The notes: generated by a model not told the origin, from the letters alone. Positions 26,301 through 35,837 are shown, counted from the stretch's first letter. The stretch is 64,000 bases of DNA from Nymphalis io (GCF_905147045.1 NC_065916.1:7108468-7172467); one strand, 5' to 3'. A program made the numbers and translations.

Positions 26301-29300
26301 GTAAACAATGCTGTCTCCTTCTATCGAATGTCAAATCAATAATGATAGAAAGAGAGATCAGTGTTTAACTGAACATCTAAGTAAAATTTTTAAGATACGC
26401 TTAACGCGATAAGCTTTTAATATATATTTGAATATTTTGTTAAGAATACATTCATTAATAAGGAATATCACTTAGAAAAAAAAATAATAATAATATCCTG
26501 GGACATTATTCACACACGGCCATTTGATCCCAAATTAAGCAGAGCTCGTTCTGTGGAAACCAGACAACTGATGTACTACGTATACTACTTTTCTTTTGTA
26601 AATACATACTTATATAGATAATTACACCCAGACTCAGGACAATGAGTCATGTTCATGCACACAAATGACTGTCCTGGGTGGGAATCGAATCCACAACCTT
26701 CGGCGTTAAGGGCAATATCTACCAACCACGCCAACCGGCTCGTCAAAAATATTTAATAGATGATAAATAAGCGTCGATTTAGTTTTGAGCGGAAATATTG
26801 CCAACTTTGTTGACAACACGCGTTGTTAACAATCCGAAAAATTATATGTACGTCTACATGGTGGACTTCGTGTGTCTGTGTAGGTACCACACACTTAAAA
26901 CATATTCTATCGGTAGATAGCAATATATAAAGTTGTGTTCCGGTTTGAAGGACCAAAAAGCCAGTGTAATAGGATCTTCTATGGCTGGTGGTGACAACTT
27001 CCGCCCACAGATTATAATAAAAAAAAAGTAAATTAACGCTTCTGTAATACTGATTAGTGGGTACGAAGTTAACCGCCTAGCATGAGATTGATGAGTGGTA
27101 CGTTATTGTATTCGAACCCACGACATCCGTTCATAATCCACGTGATTTATCCACTGAGCTATTTCGTCTCATTTCTTTTGTATTTGCGATAATTTTGTTT
27201 AAACACGATAGCCATATTAATACAGTTTAATGTGAAATCAATGTTGAATCATCTTACAATACAGATTTAGCGGTGTCGTGTGTCGAACATCTGGGCCCCA
27301 GGTGTGGCTATTTTGACATTCAATATCTATTAAATTCTTAGTATTTTTTATCTATGGCTCGCTCTATTATCTATGGTAATGTTTTTTGTTTTTGTTATAA
27401 TTTAGATAGCGTATTTTTTGTAATATTAATAATAATATCACATTGCAAATAAATGTTAAGAAATAAATTTATATACCAAAGTAGCTTTTATATACTCAGT
27501 ATCGATATCTTTCGTCTAGTCTAGGAGCAAATCCTGGTTCAAGCTCATGGAAATCAGGTCATGCTCATGGTAAATGTGGATTAGCATCAGAACTGAACCT
27601 GAAAAAGATACAAGCTTGAAAGTGGTAATCGCTGATGTTCATACAGGATACATATATATAATTGTGTATGCAAAATAAAGCAATTTCTGAGTTTCTAGCC
27701 GAAACGGTGAGAAATTTATATTCAAAACTTTGTACAATAAGGATTTATATTAGGATTAAGAGTTGTTGTATATTATGATCTTTTATTGAATAGCTAGGCG
27801 AACGAGCATATGGGCCACGTGATGGTAAGTGGTCACCAACGCCCAAAGCCATTAGCATTGTAAGAGATATTACACATTCCTTACTTCGCCTTTTCGCCAA
27901 CAATCTTGGGAACGAAGATGTTATGACCCTTGTGCCTGTATATATACTGGCTCACTTAACCTTCAAGTGGTGGTGGAATATGTGATGAGTGGGGTGGTAC
28001 CTACCCGGGCTTCCACATAGCCTTACCTCCAGGCTCTAAATAAAGTTTAATTTAATTAATAATGTCGGCTGTATATTGTAGCACCTTTGTCTTTTAAAAA
28101 AAATCATATTAATTTTGAAAATAATCATGCTTTTTTTTTTGGTATTTTCATAAACTATTTAGTTGAAGTCATTGATTTATTGATATGAAACGTTATTTTA
28201 TAGTAAACTCTATTTCTATACAAATAATGTACAATTTCGTAAAGTACAATTACGTCTTTACTTAAAACAATAATGTAAAGGTAAAATGAACTCAATTTAT
28301 TGGTAATAAGGTAGTTTTTTGCTTGTTATTCCTTTTACGTGTTCGTTGTATTGCCGGATCTTCCGCTCTCGTCAGCAAGAAGCGATAGAACTGACTCACG
28401 ATTTAAAATTGTTTTAATCATCATATTAATTGTTTAGAAATATTTCGATAGTTTGCAATTTAAATATTCAAGGTTTTCAAATAACGCACGTGTTCTTAAG
28501 TTTATTTTTAATTAAACGAATGCGTTATTGTTTTTTAATATAACCGCGAAAGTGAATTTGTTATGCTTTTACGTTCTAACTTGCGGACACGTAAGGGGTA
28601 CAGAAAAGGACAGACAGGTGCCTCCATCCTCCTCTATCTCCAAGTAAATCATAATGTCCTCTTGACCGATTTCGGCCACGGCGACCAATCTCAAAGGAGA
28701 CCAGCCAACTAAGCAGGAGACATAGTATACAAGTGTGTGCGCAAACACAGATGAATTTCTAGTTTTGTGCAAGCTCGTCTGGGTAGGTACCACCCACTCA
28801 TCAGATATTCTACCGCAAAACAGCAATACTTGATATTGTTGTGTTCCGGTTTGAAGGGTGAGTGAGCCAGTGTAATTACAGGCACAAGGGATATAAAATC
28901 TTAGTTCCCAAGGTTGGTGGCGCATTGGCTATGTTAGCGATGGTTAACATTTCCTACAATGCCAATGTCTAAGGGCGTTGGTGACTTACCTTCAGGTGGC
29001 CCATATGCTCGTCCGCCTTCATATTGTCTGAGAAAAAAATCCCTAACTCTCATAATCCAATGGGACGGCCATCCGACACGACCGGAAAGAGTTCAGGAGC
29101 AGGACCTTTCGTACTTTCCGAGGCACGAGAGACACTTTCAACATCCAGACTACTACTGACATTTCATCGACAGAATCACCCAATAACTTTTTATTGTCTC
29201 GACCTGAGGTTTGATCGCAGGCCTTCGGGATCTGCGGCCTTATGTCTAGTCACTAGATATATACAGTCAAGTCCAAGTATATACACATATACATACGGGC

Positions 29301-32300
29301 TGACTTATGTAGCGTTGTAGTGTTAGCTGAACATTGTTTTTTTTTTCAATCATCATTGATTTAACATTCGAAGCAAGAAAATGTAAAAAAATCGGAATAA
29401 AGAGTTACTTGGTATCATTAGATATTTTAGTAAACAGCAAGTATCGTTGTGTCGTTAGAAGTGTGAGTAAGACAGCGTAACGGGCACAAGGGACGTAACA
29501 TCTTAGTTCCCAAAGTTGATGGCGCATTTGTATAAGATGGTTAATATTACAGCGCCAATGTCTTTGAGTGACCATTTACTGTGAGTTGCCATCATTTACC
29601 GTTTTTTCTATTTTATAAAAAAATACGTAATAATCTGATATTTAATAAAGAATTCTTAGAGCGTATTCCACGACGTTGCTCTAACACGTGTCGTTGAATA
29701 CACATGTGGGAGATTTTCTTCCGACACTCGCAGAAATTCCGTGGTGCTAGCCAAGCTTCGATCTCGCAATTATTTAAGGTTGACGAGTTCAAACCACTGA
29801 GCCATCTCGGATCGGTTGTTTTTTATATATTTAGTAAATCAGGATGTTATAAAAATAATATAAATCTCCACGGAACCTAGTGTACTATTACAAAGGGTGA
29901 AATGAAAAATTAACGCAAAAACTAATATGGCGTCCTGTCACGTGTGATTGCCACTTATTTGCGCGCGACTCGAATTACTAAAAAACATACACAGAAGTTT
30001 GACATAAAAAAAGTTTTTTTATTTTTAATTTGTACGAATACCCACCAAGTTAGTTAGGCAAAGATCGCGAAGAGTTAAATATAACACAAAATATCAGTCT
30101 TCGATTTTCGAAATCCTTTGAAGTCGGTTAAAACATTTTTAAATTTGTTTCTTTTTTTCTGTATAGGAATGACCAAAGTATTTCACGTACAGCCTTGTTT
30201 TGTTTGATCACGACTTTTTTAATAGTTAGACAGACTGGCAAATGAGCTATCACATGGCAAGTGGTCACCACCGCCCATAGATTGGCAGAGTAAGAAATAT
30301 TAACAATCAATTACATCATCATTGAGCCACCAACCTTTGAAGCTAAATCATGTCCCTTGTTCCTGTAGTTACACTGGGTCAATAACTCTCCACACCGGCG
30401 GAAGAATATGTGATGAGCGAGTATTGGTGGTGGCACCAATCAATTCTAGTAACAGCCTGTTAATGTCCCACTGCTAGGCTAAGGCCTCCTCTCTCCCTTT
30501 TGAGGAAAAGGTTTGGAGCTTATTCCACCACGCTGCTCCAATGCGGGTTGGTAGAATACACATGTGACATAATTTCAATGAAATTAGACACATGCAAGTT
30601 TCCTCACGATGTTTTCCTTCACCGTCAAGCACGAGATGAATTATAATCACAAATTAAGCACATGAAAATTCAGTGGTGCTTGCCCGGGTTTGAACCCACG
30701 ATCGTCGGTTAAGATTCACGTGTTCTAACCACTAGGCCATCTCGGCTATGGCTATGCTAATCAATTATGAATGCTAAAATAAAAACTACACAACAATGTA
30801 CTTTAACAAATCCTAATCTCCATTATAAAATAATTTTATTACCTTTATTTTAATATAATCTATATAAAAATACACATAAAATAAGAGGGAAATAGAAAAT
30901 AGTTGTTATCCTGTTTTTTCTTTTAAACAAAAATGCGATATTTAAGACAAGGGCCTCTAACAATGCGTGAGCGTTAATTGGCGGAAGCGATCAGGTTTTT
31001 TTTATGTCAACACTTTTTTCGGATGAGAAAACAATGAGAGGCGAGTGGCGAGGGTGCCGTGTCACGTGATATACCTATTAAAAACCCAATTCAAATATAT
31101 ATTGGGCTTACAATATGCTATTGATTTACTTTTAAAAATACTTTGCCGGGAGTCGGGACGCGTGTCTTTATTTAATGAATTAATTTCGTTTTTTTTTTAT
31201 TTGACATTTGACATTAAAATAGGCTGAATAATGTAATACCTTTGCCCAATAATTTTAGAATTGTCATAAATAACGTTGCATTTTCTTTACAGAGTCGCAT
31301 CACTAACTGGATACGAGCCCCAAGACCTGATAGAGAAAACCCTCTACCATTATATACACGGCACTGACGTACTGCACATGCGCTATTCACATTGTACATG
31401 TAAGTATATACAAAATTATCAATATTGGAATATAGTAACTGATGAGATTCTTGCCGGTTCTTCTCGGTATCTACATGTAACAAGAGCATACAAAAGTAAT
31501 AATAATAATAAAATTTACCCAAAACATGTACGCAGTTTTAGATGGCAGTTTTATCTAAATCTAGGGGTTTTTTTAAATAGTGTATCTATGGATTAATTGA
31601 ATAAATAATATTACGATTTTGAGTGATTAAGTATATTTATTTGTTACGCTTCAATCTCTAAACCATTCAACCGATCATCATCAATTTTTTCATACACATT
31701 ATCAGGTAACATATGGTACCTAACACCTCTCCTTCCCACACGCCAGTGAAGCTGCGCGTCGAAAAGAATAGGCAATACATATCTATCTGACATTTCACAA
31801 TATTTTGCAGTGGTGACACATTGACCTGCGTCCAGCTGTGGACTACGATTGGCTAAATTGCGAAAGTAACTCTGTCTGTGTGTTATGCTATTACTGCTAA
31901 ACATTAATAAAATGGCCTAGTGGTTAGAACGCGTGAATCTCAACCGATGATTGTGGGTTCAAACCCGGGCAAGCACCATTGAATTTTCATGTGCTTAATT
32001 TATGTTTATAATTCATCTCGGTGAAGGAAAACATCGTGAGGAAACCTGCATGTGTCTTTGAAATGTCATTGAAATTCTGCCACATGTGTATTCTACCAAC
32101 CCGCATTGAAGCATCGTGGTGGAATAAGCTCCAAACCTTCTCCTCAAAAGGGAGAGGAGGCCTTAGCCCAGCAGTGGGACATTAACAGGCTGTTACTGTT
32201 ATTAATAAAATCCTTCCTAATTTTTATGGATTATAATAGTTTTTAATATTTAATTGTCCACAGTGTTAACAAAAGGGCAAGTGACCTCCCGTTACTACCG

Positions 32301-33310
32301 CTTCCTGACTAAGTCTGGAGGCTGGGTCTGGATGCAGAGTTACGCCACCATCGTTCACAACTCGCGTTCTTCCCGACCGCATTGCATAGTTTCAGTTAAC
32401 TACGTTCTTAGGTATTTTTTAAAATATATAATACGTAGGCGGACTAGCAAATTGAGCCACTTGATAAGACAACAGCGCCTGAACTATTTTCGAAATAATT
32501 TTAACGCGGAGAACGTCAACGTTGCGTTTATCGCTAATAAATTTTCATAATTAATTAAAAAGTTAATTTCACAACAGTTTGCGAGCTGATTGATAGATGT
32601 CAGACCTGACAATAAACGTCAAACAAAAAAAAAAGTAACATCGCGGTCAAAACCAGGATATTTAAAATGAATATTCAGATATATATATATTTTTAAGTAT
32701 ATTTAATACTACACCTTGCTTCATCTCTTACAGTGATATAGAAGAGAAAAATCTCATACTCAACATAGACCAGGGCCCACCAAAACTGAACCACGTTGAC
32801 GTACCACACGTCCCCTCCACATCCCCCCAGATGTCACACAGGCACACGGACAAAATAAACCACGTCATAAACGAGAACGACTTCAGCACAGACTCCAGTG
32901 GCTACAACTACCCCGATTACACTCTACCCGTCATCCCGCCCTACGAGAGCCACGAGGAATACCAAAACGGTACCTACCAAGAGTTATTTTATGAAAATTA
33001 TACGGAACCGGAAGTTATACCTAACAATTACGCATACCCACAGAATCAGAGGCCATTTTCAGCGAGCTCATCATCCTGTAGCTCGATCGAGAGTTCCGAG
33101 ATAAATCAATATAATTATACGAATTTAATTTCATTTTACGGCCATAATAACCAAGGACAAAATGGCCGACAGATTGACAGCAATTTTGGCGGTAACTTTG
33201 GTAAGTTGACACCGAGCCCGTCGGTGCAAGAAGGCTCGTATACAAGCGTCATAGTCGATAACACGCAACAATTTCACCATAGCGGAGCCGTTAACGAATT
33301 TGTGCATTGA
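17031..33310 (+). CDS. sim: single-minded, bHLH-PAS transcription factor (8 coding exons)
   Basis: Eight exons join in frame with GT-AG borders: 17031-17205, 17646-17821, 18772-18887, 19729-19849, 22158-22336, 31293-31399, 32264-32411 and 32734-33310, 1599 nt or 532 residues. The order is a basic region and helix-loop-helix (1-58), PAS-A (about 81-150), a linker, PAS-B with PAC (about 238-340) and a tail rich in N, S, Y, P and Q (341-532). In this family the protein dimerises with the ARNT-type partner Tango in the nucleus and binds ACGTG-type midline elements; in flies it is the master regulator of the CNS midline. Sim is preferred over the close paralogue trachealess because the residues after the bHLH read RQVFPDGLGDAWG, the Sim pattern. 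The tail is much shorter than in Drosophila Sim. The start is the first Met of the bHLH exon; the exon is open upstream to a possible acceptor at 16993, so extra N-terminal residues from an unseen exon are possible. Confidence 0.93.
17285..17500 (+). repeat. SINE S3 copy in sim intron
   Basis: Contains TCCTGGATTCAAACCCCAAG (B box), CAATAAACTACTGAGTTTTT, CTCTCGTGCAAGACGTCGGT and TGCCGTCTCATCGGCCCATG, in the same order as the copy at 13640. Confidence 0.7.
17646..17821 (+). CDS. sim: sim exon: start of PAS-A
   Basis: The acceptor CGCCAG precedes the exon; two bases complete Gly59. It encodes LGDAWGAA, a short proline run, and the start of PAS-A ([20 protein letters not shown], then the YISETASVHLGLSQ segment). 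It ends in phase 0 at Gln117 before donor GTTTGT. Confidence 0.93.
18158..18275 (+). repeat. LINE 3'-end fragment (RTE-like)
   Basis: GAGGTTGCCTGGAAGAGATC, ACTGTAAGTGATAAGGCCGC and CATATTATATGTACTACTTG are followed by an AATAAATAAATAAA tail. The block is almost identical to 36833-36955. The RTE assignment is from memory. Confidence 0.65.
18276..18771. other. sim intron, unannotated part
   Basis: AT-rich; nothing recognised apart from the acceptor of the next exon. Confidence 0.4.
18772..18887 (+). CDS. sim: sim exon: end of PAS-A
   Basis: Begins VELTGNSIYEYIHQADHEEM, the conserved end of the PAS-A core, and ends GHPSIG with a phase 2 split before GTAAGT. Acceptor ATCAG. Confidence 0.92.
18888..19728. 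other. sim intron
   Basis: A GC-richer section at about 19185-19330 (GTCACGCGACCTACTGGACT, CTTCTTCCAAGGCTCGCGGC) stands out but has no supported ORF. It may be a repeat or a decayed gene fragment. Confidence 0.4.
19729..19849 (+). CDS. sim: sim exon: PAS linker
   Basis: One base completes the Gly codon split at 18887. The exon encodes YPVGGTWSPNVDIECERAFF and the strongly conserved RMKCVLAKRNAGLTTSGYK. Acceptor TTAATAG, donor GTAAGT, ends phase 0. Confidence 0.92.
19893..20010 (+). repeat. Helitron-like repeat fragment
   Basis: CGTGTCGTTGAACTCCTATT, AACGGATGGACTGATTTCGA and GGACCCAGTGGGACTGCGGT parallel the better copies at 15645 and 21391. Confidence 0.5.
20155..20305 (+). repeat. SINE S1, 5'-truncated
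   Basis: Begins in the body (CGGTGAAACATCGTGAGGAA), keeps TTCTGCCACATGTGTATTCC and AATAAGCTCCAAACCTTC, and has no tRNA head. Confidence 0.7.
20330..20625. repeat. rearranged family A pieces
   Basis: A minus block (GCAAGCCCGTCTGG.. ATTCTACCGCTAAACAGCAA) runs into a plus block (GAGGCCAATCTTGGGAACAA, CTCACTCACCCTTCAAACCG, AGAATATCTGATGAGTGG). The opposite orientations imply an inversion or two insertions. Confidence 0.6.
20944..21247 (-). repeat. SINE S1 with a perfect palindromic duplication
   Basis: A minus S1 whose 3' end (GTCCCATTGCTAGGCTAAGG) is copied in inverted form next to itself. 20959-21006 is a perfect inverted repeat of about 22-bp arms around GG. The rest of the SINE continues normally to the B box and CCACTGGGCCATCT. 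Confidence 0.8.
21291..21355 (+). repeat. SINE S1 3' end
   Basis: ACCTTCTCCTCAAAAAGAGG, GGCCTTTAGCCCAGCAGTGG and CACAGGCTGTTAC only. Confidence 0.7.
21391..21765 (+). repeat. Helitron-like repeat split by a 176-bp retroposon-like insert
   Basis: The outer parts match 15645-15830 (TAATTCCTCCTAAACGGCTG; GCGCTGCTGTCGGTTTGTCA; GACGTCTGCCGGGT). The insert (21494-21669) is flanked by direct repeats of about 28 bp (GGGTTTGAAAACACAAATG.. ACCCGGT) and ends in an A run, as retroposed sequences do. Confidence 0.65.
21788..21848. repeat. perfect 28-bp inverted repeat
   Basis: CACAGTAAATACAATTATTT continues to CTCATG, then a 5-base loop CATAT, then the exact complement. No known feature explains it. Confidence 0.85.
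21955..22085 (+). repeat. dispersed repeat fragment
   Basis: CACGTCTTAACTATTCAACC, GATCGTCATGAAATTTTGCA and TACACGTTGTTATGTACAGA. An inverted relative lies at 24130-24270 and a parallel one at 31625-31735. Confidence 0.55.
22158..22336 (+). CDS. sim: sim exon: linker and start of PAS-B
   Basis: Encodes VIHCSGYLRARRFGEG, then LGLVAVGHSLPPSAVTELKL and MFMFRASLDMRLIFLDA, the first strands of PAS-B. Acceptor TTTAAG; donor GTAATT in phase 2 (Arg256 split). It is GC-richer than the flanking introns. Confidence 0.92.
22368..22660 (+). repeat. SINE S1 (tRNA-derived), full length
   Basis: A box GAGATGGCCTAGTGGTTAGA, B box GTGGGTTCAAACCCGGGC, body and end ACAGGCTGTTACTT. It begins 32 bases after the sim exon ending at 22336, inside the large intron. 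Confidence 0.85.
23036..23315 (+). repeat. family A repeat, best preserved
   Basis: From AGGAAGGCGGGCGAGCATAT through CCAACCTTGGGAACTAAGAT and AGAATATCTGATGAGTGGGC to GCTCTACCACCAGTAA, followed directly by a (TA)n tract at 23316-23345. Useful as a reference copy. Confidence 0.85.
23316..23370. repeat. AT dinucleotide microsatellite
   Basis: An uninterrupted run of TA pairs next to the family A 3' end, with a short interrupted continuation. Confidence 0.8.
23371..24129. other. intronic repeats, decayed
   Basis: A Helitron-like trace at 23385-23470 (AACAGCTAAACGGATTTGGA) and a decayed family A piece at 23815-23975 (AAGTGGTCACCGCTACCC, CACTGTCTCACTCACAC). Confidence 0.45.
24130..24270 (-). repeat. 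dispersed repeat, inverted relative of 21955
   Basis: GCAAAATTTCATGATGATCG and AGTTAAGGCGTGACGGCGTG are the complement-side version of the 21955-22085 blocks. Confidence 0.55.
24271..25302. other. sim intron, mostly unclassified
   Basis: A short family A piece at 24645-24705 (CAATGTGCCACCAACCTTGA). The rest is unclassified; short ORFs at 24708-24921 show no family. Confidence 0.4.
25303..25563 (-). repeat. family A repeat
   Basis: Minus copy from TGGTGGTAGGGCTTTGTGCA to GTATCAGGTGGCCCATATG, nearly complete. Confidence 0.82.
25666..25830 (+). repeat. SINE S1, 5'-truncated
   Basis: TTTAATTTGTGTTTATAACT, AGGAAACCTGCATGTGTCTA and CGTATTGGAGTAGCGTGATG remain. Confidence 0.6.
25831..26620. other. 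sim intron, AT-rich
   Basis: Nothing recognised apart from the low-copy motif at 26284-26380 mentioned under 10786-11214. Confidence 0.4.
26630..26745 (-). repeat. SINE S2 (second tRNA-derived family)
   Basis: On the minus strand: GACGAGCCGGTTGGCGTGGT (A box) then GGTTGTGGATTCGATTCCCA (B box) and CCAGGACAGTCATTTGTG. It is a distinct head from S1; the gene-like fold is decayed, so a functional tRNA is unlikely. Confidence 0.65.
26876..26985 (-). repeat. family A repeat fragment
   Basis: TGTAGGTACCACACACTTAA, ATTCTATCGGTAGATAGCAA and TTGTGTTCCGGTTTGAAGGA. Confidence 0.55.
27050..27172 (-). repeat. tRNA-like SINE head, decayed
   Basis: On the minus strand GAGACGAAATAGCTCAGTGG (A box) and GTCGTGGGTTCGAATACAAT (B box). 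Too diverged to be a functional tRNA. Confidence 0.5.
27173..27782. other. sim intron, AT-rich
   Basis: Nothing recognised. Confidence 0.4.
27783..28034 (+). repeat. family A repeat
   Basis: TAGGCGAACGAGCATATGGG, CACGTGATGGTAAGTGGTCA and GTGGGGTGGTACCTACCCGG; the CGGAACACAACA block is deleted. Confidence 0.78.
28035..28739. other. sim intron, AT-rich
   Basis: Mostly unclassified. 28590-28720 is GC-richer and may belong to another S3-like repeat (GTCCTCTTGACCGATTTCGG, CGACCAATCTCAAAGGAGAC). Confidence 0.4.
28750..29030 (-). repeat. family A repeat
   Basis: Minus copy from GTTTTGTGCAAGCTCGTCTG to CATATGCTCGTCCGCCTTCA, well preserved. Confidence 0.82.
29035..29265 (-). repeat. SINE S3 copy
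   Basis: Inverted relative of 13640-13912: TCTCATAATCCAATGGGACG, GCACGAGAGACACTTTCAAC, ACCCAATAACTTTTTATTG and the B-box side GAGGTTTGATCGCAGGCC. Confidence 0.7.
29410..29822 (-). repeat. decayed family A and SINE S1 copies
   Basis: 29410-29620 is a minus family A relic (AAGGGACGTAACATCTTAGT, TCCCAAAGTTGATGGCGCAT). 29640-29822 is a minus S1 relic (GCGTATTCCACGACGTTGCT, GAATACACATGTGGGAG, CCACTGAGCCATCTCGG). Confidence 0.55.
29823..30224. other. sim intron, AT-rich
   Basis: Nothing recognised. Confidence 0.4.
30225..30440 (+). repeat. family A repeat, divergent
   Basis: CACATGGCAAGTGGTCACCA, TTGAGCCACCAACCTTTGAA and GTGATGAGCGAGTATTGGTG. Confidence 0.6.
30448..30747 (-). repeat. SINE S1 (tRNA-derived), full length
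   Basis: On the minus strand, start AGCCGAGATGGCCTAGTGGT, B box GTGGGTTCAAACCCGGGC, end GGGACATTAACAGGCTGTTA. Confidence 0.87.
30748..31292. other. sim intron, end of the 9-kb intron
   Basis: AT-rich. GAGAGGCGAGTGGCGAGGGT at 31034 and the palindrome-like TCACGTGA at 31061 are the only GC-richer points. TCACGTGA contains ACGTG, the core bHLH-PAS site, but one short match is weak evidence. Confidence 0.35.
31293..31399 (+). CDS. sim: sim exon: PAS-B core
   Basis: Completes Arg and encodes VASLTGYEPQDLIEKTLYHY through RYSHCT. Acceptor TTTACAG, donor GTAAGT, phase 1 end. It lies after an intron of about 9 kb filled with repeats. Confidence 0.92.
31625..31735 (+). repeat. dispersed repeat fragment in sim intron
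   Basis: GTTACGCTTCAATCTCTAAA, CCATTCAACCGATCATCATC and ACATTATCAGGTAACATATG parallel 21955-22085. Confidence 0.55.
31909..32198 (+). repeat. SINE S1 (tRNA-derived), full length
   Basis: A box ATGGCCTAGTGGTTAGAACG, B box GTGGGTTCAAACCCGGGC, end GGGACATTAACAGGCTGTTA. It lies 66 bases before the PAS-B/PAC exon of sim. Confidence 0.87.
32264..32411 (+). CDS. sim: sim exon: PAS-B/PAC end
   Basis: Encodes LTKGQVTSRYYRFLTKSGGW, then VWMQSYATIVHNSRSSRP and the IVSVNYVL end of the PAC motif. Acceptor CCACAG; donor GTATTT in phase 2. Confidence 0.92.
32734..33310 (+). CDS. sim: sim last coding exon: C-terminal region
   Basis: Starts SDIEEKNLILNIDQGPP, continuous with the PAC end, then about 170 residues rich in Asn, Ser, Tyr, Pro and Gln with no recognisable domain, ending VNEFVH before TGA. 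In fly Sim the region after PAS-B carries transactivation and repression functions; a similar role here is inferred. Acceptor CTTACAG. Confidence 0.9.
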
Positions 33311-33337
33311 TTAATATACAATGGATACAAAATTAAA

Positions 33338-33343
33338 AATAAA
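33338..33343 (+). promoter_or_regulatory. candidate polyadenylation signal of sim
   Basis: AATAAA 28 bases after the sim stop codon. More AATAAA motifs follow at about 33.6-33.8 kb in an AT-rich stretch, so the 3'UTR could be longer. Confidence 0.45.
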
Positions 33344-33780
33344 CTTTTTTTTTTAAATATATGTGCAGACAGTTAACCGTAACGATGCTACTCGTTATTT
33401 AAAAAAAAGCGCTTAGCAAATTAGCAAACGTGGCAGTGAAACCTTTTTGCGTAAATATTTCAATTTGCGTTACACATTGAACGTTGCATTAAAATTCGAA
33501 ATATAAATTTACCCTCATCGCACCCAAAGCAGTTTCATTTCAATTAATATATTAGATAATAACGTTATGTATAAAACGATAATAAATAGGTTATTATTAT
33601 TATAAAATAAATAATTGTAAATATTGTAAATAAATAATTATTGTTATTTTAATTTATAAATAAGCATTGAATTTTTTTATTTATTATATCTGTGGATTTG
33701 TTTAAGAATAATTTGTACTCTGTATTTATATTTTTTATCTATCGAAAATTTGTGATACAAAATATTTGTATCTATAGCAT

Positions 33781-34060
33781 ATTCCAATCACAAGAGGAGT
33801 GAATCCAAATAAACAACTTTGACAACTAATTGTCGCGATATCATTTAAATTATGAGAAAATGGCGTTTTTAATGTCCGCGAATTTGTAATCGGAACTTTG
33901 GAAATTAAATTAATGTAGTTATAACTATTTAAGTGGAATAGCGTTGAATAAATTCAATCAAGAACTGTTTGTAGTGCATAACACAGCAGAACTATTAGCA
34001 AATCGTATGGAATATTTAAATCTTAGAATTGTTAATCTTTACTCCTTCGTCGATTGGAAT
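33781..34060. repeat. MITE, copy 1 of a two-copy family
   Basis: Ends are inverted: ATTCCAATCACAAGAGGAGT at the left, and the right end read inward is ATTCCAATCGACGAAGGAGT. The inside shares AATCAAGAAC and CGTATGGAATATTTAAAT with copy 2 at 36333-36533. No ORF. Confidence 0.7.
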
Positions 34061-35837
34061 TGGGTATAGAACTGCTTTGTTCAAAAACGAAAATTATTTT
34101 TAGTCTGTATTTATTGTAATGTTATTTTAAAAATTTAGAAATAATGGCGTTGCCTCGCCGAAATATCAAATTAGAGACAATAATAGTGATATGTATGAAA
34201 TGTAAATAATTATGTAGCACATAAGAAATAACTAAAAAGTTCTTTTTTTATTTCAATTTTATATATTTTTTAAATTAATTAATAACTCAAAGGAGCTTTT
34301 TTCGTCTGATAAATTTTAATTTTAATACGTAATGAAATTTAAAATACAAGCATAACCTACATTAATAATTTTAATAACCAAGTTTCCAACAAATAAATAG
34401 AACTTAAATTCATGTCGACAACACATTATTGAATGGTCGTATAAAATTATTTCCAAAAACGGATTTCTGAACACTAACGGTCTTATAAACGTTGCATGAT
34501 TTATTGTCTGTGTCTTCTTTTTTCGAATGTCAAATCAATGATAACAGAAAGAGATAAATAAACGAACAGCCGCTGAGCAATGTTAACATGTACTTTAATA
34601 ACTAAAATAGAGCGCGAAAAAACGAATTCCATTTTTAAATTGTTATTATGAACCTAAGCAATTATGTTTTTTTTATAATTTAATTATTTGAAATAAGTGC
34701 CATCGTATGGAGTCTACTAGTCGATAAATGTAAATAATGCTTAATCACTTTATATTATACATATATATATTATATACATAGCCAAAATAAGGCTGTTGTA
34801 TATAAATTTACTAACATAATTTTTTTTGATATCGAAAATACAGGCCAATAATTTTTTATATAAAAGAAATGATTCAAAATTCTAATTATCCATGTTTATA
34901 TACAAAACCCATTAAACTTCGTCCTCGTGTATATCTAGTTGTATACCATAGACAAGAATTAATTTTAATACTCTATAAGCGTTTTTTCGAACTTTTCGCA
35001 CAGACCCAGGTGTTTGTACACATACCGAATGAATAAAAATACTTAAGAATTTCAGCTTTTCCGTAGTATAAACAAAGTTATATACTTTTTTTTTTTATAA
35101 ACAAAGTTATATTTGACAAACCAATTATTTAAAAAAATTAGTATTCTTTAGTTATTACTTGCTTTGAATTCTGTATTAATATATTTTGATATTTGTTTAA
35201 ATATGACAAAACAACTCAATCGCGTACTCACCACATACGACAGAATAAAAATATTTTTTCATCACACAAACGTTTCAAAAAAATGTTACAGAAACGTTGC
35301 TTTCGTCGTACCCAAATAATCTTAATTTAAATAAATATTTCTAAACCTAAACCAAAACAATATGTATATGAAAAAAAATAAATATTTTTATTCGAGCATG
35401 TAATAAGTACCCACAACACATGTGCACCGTTCTTCTAATTTCAATTTAATTTATTTAAATACACTTATCTAATTATTATTTAAGCAATATATATGGGTTA
35501 GTACATAATAAAATTAAAAATAATTTTAGTATATTGACTAAGTAGAATTAAAATTATTTTAATATTGATTTTGGATTTTAAAATGGACTTACTAAGACTA
35601 TTCGCGTGTTATATAACTCAGAATAAAATTTCTTATTTAATCTATCAACCCTCCACAGACGTATAGTTTGGGCCTTTGCTTAAAGTCAAAAATCATAAAT
35701 TAAAAAAAGAACCATGACACTTACTTATTGACAGAAGAACCGGCGAATGAAATTTGCTTTTATTGATTGAATCTTCTTATTCTATAAGAAGTCACTTAAT
35801 TACCTACCAACGATGCGTGTAGTCTTATATTATTATG
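34061..35837. other. AT-rich DNA downstream of sim
   Basis: No coding signal; long A/T runs. Confidence 0.4.

Noticed and set aside
26630..26745. tRNA gene on the minus strand
   Set aside because: The head is tRNA-like, but the stems are not complementary enough and the sequence runs on into a SINE body.
31061..31068. TCACGTGA as a Sim or bHLH-PAS binding site
   Set aside because: A single 8-base match in 64 kb is expected by chance, and no clustered or conserved sites were seen.
17031..33310. The bHLH-PAS gene could be trachealess rather than single-minded
   Set aside because: The bHLH reads NAARSRREKENAEFLELAKL and is followed by FPDGLGDAWG, and the linker has RMKCVLAKRNAGLTTSGYK, all Sim-like. 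Trachealess differs in these places (SRDAARSRRGKENYEFYELA type).
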